NCBI RefSeq assembly: GCF_003589595.1
Contig: NW_020656077.1
Span: 2,206,582 to 2,270,581 of the forward strand
DNA from: Hyposmocoma kahamanoa
Lineage: Eukaryota; Arthropoda; Insecta; Lepidoptera; Cosmopterigidae
Direction: 5' to 3'
Length of the DNA stretch: 64,000 nt
Shown here: piece after piece, positions 57,061-64,000 of the stretch
How positions within the stretch are numbered: position 1 is the stretch's first letter
How the letters are laid out: each line of letters starts with the position of its first letter
Notes under the pieces: model-generated
What the model was told of the DNA's origin: nothing
Databases searched by the model: none
What the model saw: the letters and a program-made list of their open reading frames with translations, nothing else
Made by a program: the position numbers and the translations under genes

Positions 57061-57924
57061 CCTTCTATTAAAATACCACCCCCAGAGTTATGGCTATGGT
57101 ATGGTTAATCAGAGTGTTATTATTTAATAATTTTGATTACTTAATTACGGTAAAAAGGTATGTTGTGTGTTTAGATTGGTATTTCCTTTTACAAATCGTT
57201 TATGTATGATGGTTGAAGGTAGTATTTAAATAAGTGAGTTTTTCTTCTAATATAAATATCATATAATAATATCTTTTAATAAATATTTCTTAAAATTATT
57301 TTAACAGCAATTTAACTGGAAGCTTTACCGCTTTTATATAATACACCCGTAAGATCAAAATATTGAAAAATTCCTTAAAACTTTTATAATTTTTTTCTTA
57401 GTTATTTCGCATTAGTAGCTCTCAAATATCATTTTTAAATGTAATGAAATGGTTATGGCACTATGGTCATGGTAAATGTAATCACTCATACTATTTTTAT
57501 AAAAAAAAACTATTTTAACATTAACGCTGTTAATGCCATGGGATATCTGCGATATGCGTGTCTGCTATGTGTCTGCAGTTTTTTTTTAAATAAATAGTCT
57601 TGGAATTTTCTAGAATGCAAAAATTCCGAGAATAAAAGGTCGAAGAACTTTGAAGTAAGGTTTCTTCAAAAGCATACAATATTGGCACACGGGGGCTAAG
57701 CTTCACCTGAAATGTCTGGTGTGACACGATGTTGGATCACTGTGCCCTGTTCTAACTAACTTAAAATGTAGGTATTGTGTAGAATGATATTCATATTATG
57801 TTATCGGAGTACTGAAGTGTCCTGACGTGACAACCTTTTATTTATGTGCATTGTGAATTGTTTCCGCTATATGTAAAACAATCGATGCGGAATTTGGTTA
57901 TATGGCCTATGATCATTAATAGCT
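57061..57924. other. Noncoding stretch
   Basis: AT-rich; nothing recognised. Confidence 0.4.
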
Positions 57925-58193
57925 GTTACACACCGCGGCTTTTAGCAACGATGCAAACGCGATGCAATAGCTAACCGTCTACCTTTACACACACGCGTAA
58001 CTGAGCAGCGTTGCAAACGCGCGATTGCATTACACTTGTGATTTATAAGTGATTGCATTGATTCAGTCGCGCGTTTGTATCGATGCAGTGGCGCCTTTGC
58101 ATCGATGCAATCGCCTATAAATCGCAAGTGTAGCAATGCAATCGCTCGTTTCATGCACGCACGTTGGCATCGCTGCTAAAAGTCGCGTGTAAC
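57925..58193. mobile_element. MITE with about 27-bp terminal inverted repeats
   Basis: Left end GTTACACACCGCGGCTTTTAGC... and right end (inverted) GTTACACGCGACTTTTAGC..., both continuing with CGATGC. The interior is unusually rich in CpG and in CGATGCA/GCAATCG motifs repeated in both orientations (for example around 58073-58120). The target duplication was not resolved. A minus-strand 70-codon frame across it follows from the repeats and is not a gene. Confidence 0.65.
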
Positions 58194-59040
58194 AACTCTT
58201 AGTATGAAGCAGATACTCTGCTTCACTATACAGTTATTTAGTAGATTTTACAGCCAGGTAAATTGTGTTATATTATGTTATTGAAATTGTAACAATTTTT
58301 TTTTCGAAGTTTTATTACGAAGCTCCCACATAACAAATTCTAATAAGGTATTAGCAAAATCTGCCTGACTGTAAATACGTCATTAAGTAAAAATAATTTT
58401 GTATACCTATTGATTATTTTGGGGGAAATTAATAAATGCGATTCATATATAAGTGGTGGCTTTGAATATTATTTAAACATCCTACAAAACATGTGTCCTC
58501 AAGACGGCTATAATGGTTTTTGGAAAATATTTCTAAATCTTTTTTGGGTATATCGTGTATAATATGTTCCTATACAGAGTGTCGCGACACATTTAAAAGG
58601 AAATAATAATAGTAAATGACTTTGGTTCTGTCCGCTACAGTGAAAGACTTACTTTAATTAAAGTAAGAATTGAAATTAAAATGTATCATTTCTGTTTAGA
58701 ACTTCTATAAAATGAAACCAAAAATAATGGATAAAAGTGCTATTTAATTGAGTTGAAAGAAAGGGTCAGTTTAAGTAACGTAATATTTTAAATTAAAAAC
58801 GACGTGCTACCTCTTAAACCACAGATCATACACTCTATATTTGTATTAAATTAAACTATACGTAGCGCCATTTATTCTCCTGTAGCGTTACTTCGTGAGT
58901 TTATTGTCCAAAATAAAAAGTTCCATTTACTCCTATCTAGACGGCGCTTATCTGAGGTATATGTATAAAAGTATGCAAGTACATTTTAAAAACTATTAAA
59001 TTACTGATACTAAATTACTTTAAATTACTGATGCCTACCG
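58194..59040. other. Noncoding stretch
   Basis: No gene or bounded repeat seen. Confidence 0.4.
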
Positions 59041-59253
59041 ATTTTTAACCGACTTCAAAAAAAAGGAGGAGGTTCTCAATTCCGTTTTACGTCTCAAGTA
59101 TGTTCTTTTTGTTTTTTTTTTGTATATATGGTACGCGATAACTCCGGTATTTGTGAACCGATTTTCATGATTCTTTTTTTGTTGGAAAGAGGGTATCTCC
59201 ATAGTGGTCCCGTTTAATTTTTAAGAAAATCATCGACCTCTATGGGTGGCTAC

Positions 59254-59885
59254 CAGTGTTGGGCGTTAATCAATTAAATTTCAATCAGATTAAAATATCA
59301 ATTCAACTGAAATCAATTACAATTAAAATCAATTACAATGTCGCAATTAATTTTAATTGCAATTGATTTCAATTGAATTGTTATAAGAAACAATTGAAAC
59401 TAACAATTAAAACCGAAACTACCGAATAAAAGTGTCATTACGAATATGGCACTCATTGCTAAATCCAAGATGGCGTGCAAGATTTTGAGTGAGTGGGTGG
59501 GTGAGGAGTGTGTTAGGGGTGGGCTAGGGAGTGGGTTTGTGGGTGGGTCACTCACCCACCCACTCCCCACTCACTCACGCGCTCACACACCCGCTCACTG
59601 ACTCACTCACTCATCCACCCAATCACCCACCCACTCACGCTCACCCACGCACTCACCCACTCACTCACTCACTCACCCACACACTCACCCACTCACCCAC
59701 TCACTCACCCGCTCGCCCACTCGCCCGCCCACACGCCCACTCAATCTGTTTAAAAATTAGTTGCGAGAACCGCAATTAACAGTTAATCAATTGTTAATTG
59801 TAGTTTTCGCAAGCTGTTTCGCAATTGAAAATTAATTAATTATCAATCTTTAATTGCCTGAACATTTAAATTTTGCCCAACACTG
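59254..59885. mobile_element. Non-autonomous hAT element with G/C-rich minisatellite core
   Basis: This 632-bp element has inverted ends CAGTGTTGGGC (11 bp perfect). It is flanked by GTGGCTAC (59246-59253) and GTGGCTGC (59886-59893). The uninterrupted repeat copy at 18754-19217 has the pre-insertion sequence (GGGTGGCTGTTCACGCATG on its other strand), confirming both the site and the 8-bp duplication. Subterminal zones are made of CAATTAA/TTGATTG-type units; the centre is a strand-asymmetric minisatellite. Confidence 0.88.
59486..59745. repeat. Strand-switching GAGTGGGT / ACCCACTC minisatellite
   Basis: The plus strand is G-rich at 59486-59547 (GTGGGTGGGT-type units) and then C-rich at 59548-59742 (CTCACCCACCCACTC-type units). 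The two blocks form a hairpin centred near 59550 (GTGGGTGGGT facing ACCCACCCAC across CACTC). Groups of three Gs recur, so G-quadruplexes are possible on both strands. The 82-codon frame made of repeated HPLTH-like units is a product of the repeat. Confidence 0.75.
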
Positions 59886-60352
59886 GTGGCTGCTCACGCA
59901 TGAAGATTCATTTTTATAAATAGCGCCTAAATTTTATTATAAGCAAAAATTATTTTAATGGTTGATTTTGCTGTTCTTCAATCAAGGCTGAGATCACGCT
60001 CGATTGCAGTCATGGTTAGTGAGGTGGTACATGTTAATTTTTCAAGTTAATCACGATGAAAATCGAATTTATAGAGAATATAGAAGGATAGCTATTGACT
60101 TACAATTATGTGGACGTCGGGTCCGCGCTAAAAAGTGTCGGAACTTATATGGCGTTAAAATCGTATAAAGAGCGTCATTCACGCTTTAGTGTTCGTTTGT
60201 TCGACTGACAGCGAAGCAAGCAAAATTAGACAGTGCTGCGATGACATTACTATTTAAATTCAACGTTTTAGATTTTTCATATTCCTTTACATGTCACTAC
60301 GTTTAAATAGGTTGACTTGGGACATTTTTTTCGAGGTTTTTGTATTAGACCT

Positions 60353-61081
60353 GTCGTCCATTTATTTGTAAGTCAATGGGGATAGCAATTCCGTTAGTTA
60401 CTCCAGTCGACTGGATAAAAAAGGCATGGGAAAATTTATGTCTGAAATTTATTGACAATTTTGAAACTGAAACTACAACTGAAAAAAACAAAGCAGGTGA
60501 GTTACTTTTAATACCTATATGTGAAGTGTGTGCCCCAAGAACTTTGACTCCTAACCTAACCTAACTATATATCTTTTGGTTCTGAAAACAAGTGTGAAGA
60601 ATAATGTTAAACAAACGTAAAAATCCCAAAAACAAGGCGAAAATATTTACAAATATTTTTCGTAAATCGAGCTTTGTAACTATTTAATGGCAATATTACA
60701 ATGTACTTTTGCAATCCATCGCGTAACTGAGTCGAAAGATAAAACATCACTAAAAATTTGGTCGCACTTCAGCAGCGCGACAGTCGCGCGGATGCAGCGC
60801 GCCTGGAGAGCTTCTAAAAGCGGCTAATATGATGCGCCTTAATTATAATTGAGCCTTAGAAAGTATCAGAAAATCGAAATGCATTCACCGAACTTCTGAA
60901 TAGTTGCGCCGCTGTTTATATCAAGTGGTGGTAGAAAGCACCAGATTGTGAATGCCTGTCAGATCGATACCGATGAGACGTTACCCGACTATTACCTTTG
61001 TAATGGTCACGAAACGAAACGAAATACCTATTTCCAAAATTGTGTAAGTTGTAATCATTGACTTACAAATAAATGGACGAC
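60353..61081. mobile_element. Element bounded by 26-bp perfect inverted repeats
   Basis: GTCGTCCATTTATTTGTAAG... at 60353-60378 is the exact reverse complement of 61056-61081. A diverged third copy occurs at about 60094-60118 (ATTGACTTACAATTATGTGG). Target duplications were not resolved. The frame from 60376 contains TPVDWIKKAWENL, faintly reminiscent of a pogo/Tigger-type transposase helix, and runs to a strong splice-donor-like GCAGGTGAGT at about 60494. Coding status is unclear. Confidence 0.5.
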
Positions 61082-61249
61082 GGTAAATTAGCCGCTCCCA
61101 TACATTTAATATGACATTCGTAGAGAGACTTTAGTTTCCCTACTTCAAGAGGTACCTGGCATTAAGTTTACAAATAGCGAAACTGCTTTAGGTAGATAAA
61201 GTAATCAAAATATGTTTTAATAAAAACAAAATGATGTTTATTTTAAGTA

Positions 61250-61500
61250 AGCACAAACTTTTGTATTCAAAGCAGTTGTTCGAAGTGACGGCCTTGTTGA
61301 GCGATACATTGACGAGCCCTATTCAGTTGCTAAATAAACTTTCCTTACAATTTGCGGAGTAATTAAAGCAATCGTACGACGTACACGAGTCTGTGCCTCT
61401 TCTAGGCCGTGTAATCTCTCAGCGTACAGGTTGTCTTTGACAAATCCCCATAAGATAAAATCACTTGGCTTAAGATCCGGGGATCTGCCAGGCCAACTTT
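61250..61500 (-). pseudogene. C-terminal remnant of a Tc1/mariner-superfamily transposase
   Basis: The minus-strand frame gives SWPGRSPDLKPSDFILWGFV, then KDNLYAERL, the conserved final acidic block of DDE_3-type insect transposases. It continues with RRTIALITPQIVRKVY and a stop. A frameshifted tail near 61275 resembles the usual ending (a CIAQQGRHFEQL-like block). The first two catalytic residues are missing. It abuts the Penelope-like fragment. Confidence 0.65.
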
Positions 61501-61554
61501 CACTGTTTAACAGTGAATAAGTTGAGGATTCCACGCCAATGCCGCAGGCCCCGT

Positions 61555-62061
61555 GTGAAACCACCAACAGTCGAGCGAAGACCTGCCATCTTATTTTACG
61601 TGAGAGGTGTTACAGACAAGATCGGAAGAGTCCTCAGGCGTGCATCTATCAAGACCTATTTCAAGCCCCTGAGGAAGATTTCTCAGTTCCTGAGACCCGT
61701 GAAATGTAACATCCCCTTACAGGATGCAGGAGTTTACAAGCTTGACTGTGAGTGCGGTCTCTCTTATATTGGACAAACAAAGCGAAGTATTTGTACCCGC
61801 GTCAAAGAACATATAGCTGATGTCAAACACCGTCGCGTAAACAAGTCTGCAGTCTGCGAGCATGTCACGGATAAACCTACACATTCAATGAAGTTTGACA
61901 AACCCCAGGTCCTTGCAAAAGAAGTCCGTTATTTGCCCAGGATGCTGCGAGAGGCCATAGAAATTAAAAAACATCCTAATTTCAACAGGGAAGATGGTTT
62001 CTCCGTACCACCAGTTTGGGATCCAGTATTTCCTCTAATGAAAAATCCCAAACAGACATAA
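61555..62061 (+). pseudogene. GIY-YIG endonuclease domain of a Penelope-like element
   Basis: The frame (open from 61513) encodes an end of the Penelope polyprotein that nicks target DNA. The GIY half is DAGVYKLDCECGLSYIGQTK, with G73-V-Y75 and Y85-I-G87 counted from the ATG at 61513. A downstream RSICTRVKEH holds the conserved arginine and histidine, and AVCEHVTD holds the glutamate (about residue 116). C64, C78 and C81 fit the cysteine pattern often seen in Penelope endonucleases. The first 15 or so codons derive from the adjoining transposase remnant. Without the reverse transcriptase it cannot move by itself, although this domain looks intact. Confidence 0.82.
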
Positions 62062-62317
62062 GACTGCAGTACTAATTAATATGTTTTAGTTTATTCTAAT
62101 TTCTATTAATAATTAATAATAAATTAAACTTAATAAAAATTCATTCAATAAAATAATTTGTAAAACTTAATGTAGCGTAAATTGGAATGTTTTCTTTTTG
62201 TAAAATTAAAAATAAGGTATTTAATTAATAACTATTGTAACTATAGTGAAAAAAATAGGGTGGTTTGCATTAATATTAGACATAACTGGTTGAAGACTGT
62301 ACCACCTCAGTCAACCG

Positions 62318-62352
62318 TGACCATGGGACCTGTAAAGGGCCCGAAACGTCGG
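62318..62352 (+). ncRNA. Hammerhead-ribozyme-like core in the Penelope-like 3' region
   Basis: CTGTAAA (62330-62336), GGGCCC (62337-62342), GAAAC (62343-62347) and GTC (62348-62350) follow the order of minimal hammerheads described in Penelope-like elements (CUGANGA, stem II, GAAA, stem III, NUH). Two core positions differ from CUGANGA, so activity is doubtful. The intron copy at 52153-52283 shares CTGTAAAGGGCC but has lost CGAAACGTC. Confidence 0.35.
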
Positions 62353-62412
62353 TTTGTTTGAAAAAACAAATATACGCGATTTAAATCCGGAAAAATAGTT
62401 TCATTTCCTAGA

Positions 62413-64000
62413 TTTATCATATTTATTTAATAATTTTATAAAATTTTGTTAAACGTTATTTTCGCGTTTGTAAGCGATTAATAATAACAACTTATTATTC
62501 TACTAATTTTCAAATATTACATTTTTTTTAATGTAATTAACCAAGATTTCTGTAATTCCTTCGTTAGACAGTTGGACGAAGTAGTTTGAATTATTAATAC
62601 TAAGTATTGTTATGATTGAAGCATTGTTATAATTGAACGAAGCGCGTTTGTATGGGATTGATTATTCATTTTTACTGCTATTACGTTGTATTCTAGCTTA
62701 TGGTCACATTTAAATTAGAATGTTTAAAACGAATGTTAACAATTAGTATAATTAACAATACTAAAAGTGACTTAAGAAAAAAAACATTTTAAGTTGTTTA
62801 AGTTGCACCTTTTCTAAGTTCATTGATTTAGAAATATTTATGTTATGATAATGACCTTTTGACGATCTCGCTGAATATTGTTAGACTGATGAAAATTACT
62901 AAGACTGATTAATGAAGTTACATACTTTCGAAGATAATCGAGTGTTTCTATTTACCTTTCGTACTGTTTCAATTGACCCTGTAATGGGGTAAATTGAACC
63001 ACATTTCCCTATCCTCTTTATAAGGATTGAGTCTCAACTGATTGTGATAGATTAATAAAATACATTTTATTTAAGAACTGAATATATTCTTCTTGAACTG
63101 ATATTAACTTATTGTCTGTAAATACTAAAGATACTGCACTACACGCGACTGAAGTAAAATTGTTTCAACCGACTCCGGTCTACCCTATCAATTGACCAAA
63201 AATGCGAATTTTGCTATTGTAAATGCCGCAGTTTGAAACATTAGGTACTTTCGTAGGTCTATAAAATGGACCTTACATTAATGTAATTATTAACTAACGA
63301 ATGGCAATAGACCAGCCGATGATGACTTTATCTTGAAAGCTTTCAAGTTGTGTTTTTTATTAATTTGAGTACATAATGATAGGACACCCGAAATAAGCGT
63401 CCCACTGAACGCATCGATTCGCGTGGATTATTTAGTAGGTAGTTAATAATATTGTTATCTAAAACATCATTAAACTGAGGAGACCTTGTTCTTATACCTT
63501 TTTTTTCTAGCAAAAGATCCATAATTTATGGATCTGTTATCCTGTCATAAGTGTTATCCAGCTTGAGTAAGTACTTACGAGAAGGAAACTGTCTCTCTGG
63601 ATACTCCCTTCTGTAAGCGATAATGGTCTCTCTACTGTTTAATCACAGACCGCACTGGTTAGAATCATTTCATATTTGCAATAAAGTTTCAACATCTCTC
63701 TATTTCAATATGCCATTTTTTCACAAACGCGAATAGGTCTTAAAAGATGGGAAAAAATAAAGGGAAGGAGCTGCCCTATCTACGGAATAAACGTACCTAC
63801 CTAAACCAAAATTGTACTGATATAATCAAGCATTGATTGTTGATTTAGTGTTGTACCATAATTATAAGTCAATATCGACATGCGACTCATCACTTCGCAG
63901 AAGTGTCCATTTTTCTGCACAATTCGAATGCGCTCGACTAATAGTAGTCAATTGACATTGTAATAGGGGTTAAAGTATGAAATTGCCGATTTGTACTGAA
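62413..64000. other. Noncoding stretch to the window end
   Basis: AT-rich, with no gene, repeat boundary or RNA gene recognised on either strand. Confidence 0.45.

Larger units (their letters stand above)
59041..59990 (+). repeat. Dispersed repeat, copy split by a hAT insertion
   Basis: It starts AACCGACTTCAAAAAAAAGG and continues through CGATAACTCCGGTATTTGTG and ATAGTGGTCCCGTTT to GGGTGGCT at 59245-59251. After the hAT element it resumes with GTGGCTGCTCACGCATGAAG (59886) and TAAATAGCGCCTAAA. The order and content match the inverted uninterrupted copy at 18754-19217. The right limit is approximate. Confidence 0.7.
61555..62412 (+). mobile_element. 5'-truncated Penelope-like element
   Basis: It contains the C-terminal GIY-YIG endonuclease domain (coding to 62061) followed by a 3' region ending TTTCATTTCCTA near 62412. 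The reverse transcriptase is absent. The 3' region includes a hammerhead-like core listed separately, and matches the inverted fragment in the TIM8 intron (52153-52337). Confidence 0.78.

Noticed and set aside
59531..59779. 82-codon repetitive frame rich in HPLTH units
   Set aside because: A direct product of the minisatellite in the hAT element, without any sign of selection as protein.
1..64000. CRISPR arrays, operons or bacterial-type promoters
   Set aside because: Nothing of this kind is present; gene structure (intron, polyadenylation signals, insect transposons) is eukaryotic.

Overview
The window reads as a stretch of insect nuclear genome, most likely lepidopteran. It is AT-rich, has one recognisable intron of about 2.4 kb, and is crowded with repeat types I associate with moth and butterfly genomes: RTE tails ending in CAT/ATG microsatellites, CR1-like, I-clade, copia, gypsy, mariner, hAT, Penelope-like and several MITE families. 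The taxon is inferred from repeat style, not from any search.

Host genes. Three conserved eukaryotic genes lie in the right half. PSMG2 (proteasome assembly chaperone 2) is on the minus strand at 47469-48254. TIM8 (small Tim chaperone of the mitochondrial intermembrane space) is on the plus strand, with exon 1 at 50659-50733 and exon 2 at 53172-53363; it was assembled by hand across an intron. PEX3 (peroxisomal membrane biogenesis) is an intronless plus-strand ORF at 53388-54509. The TIM8 stop codon and the PEX3 ATG are separated by only 24 nt with no polyadenylation signal between them, so the pair looks like a dicistronic transcription unit. This is the most interesting host-gene observation here.

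Layout. 1-9827: noncoding, with hairpins, a tandem repeat and a small GATA-motif cluster. 9828-11854: a hAT-type element with a decayed non-LTR reverse transcriptase inside. 12560-21290: scattered non-LTR tails, a Harbinger-like MITE, perfect palindromes and dispersed repeats. 21290-27046: a dead copia element whose middle is filled with MITEs, followed by a mariner remnant on the minus strand. 28556-32085: a CR1-like element on the minus strand. 32705-41277: a three-layer nest in which a CR1-like element sits inside an I-clade element, which sits inside a short hAT derivative; each layer has a recognisable target-site duplication. 42032-45023: a complete hAT element with an uninterrupted 689-aa transposase, perfect 12-bp terminal repeats and a perfect 8-bp target duplication. 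47.4-54.5 kb: the host genes, with another hAT between PSMG2 and TIM8 and a Penelope-like terminal fragment in the TIM8 intron. 55.6-56.7 kb: a gypsy remnant. 57.9-62.4 kb: MITEs, a hAT element splitting an older repeat, a DDE transposase remnant and a 5'-truncated Penelope-like element with a GIY-YIG endonuclease. 62.4-64.0 kb: nothing recognised.

Taken together, this is a repeat-dense region in which at least five separate hAT insertions with their own 8-bp duplications can be defined. The host gene cluster TIM8-PEX3 (plus) is divergent from PSMG2 (minus). All homology assignments rest on recognising family motifs by eye; no database comparison was run.
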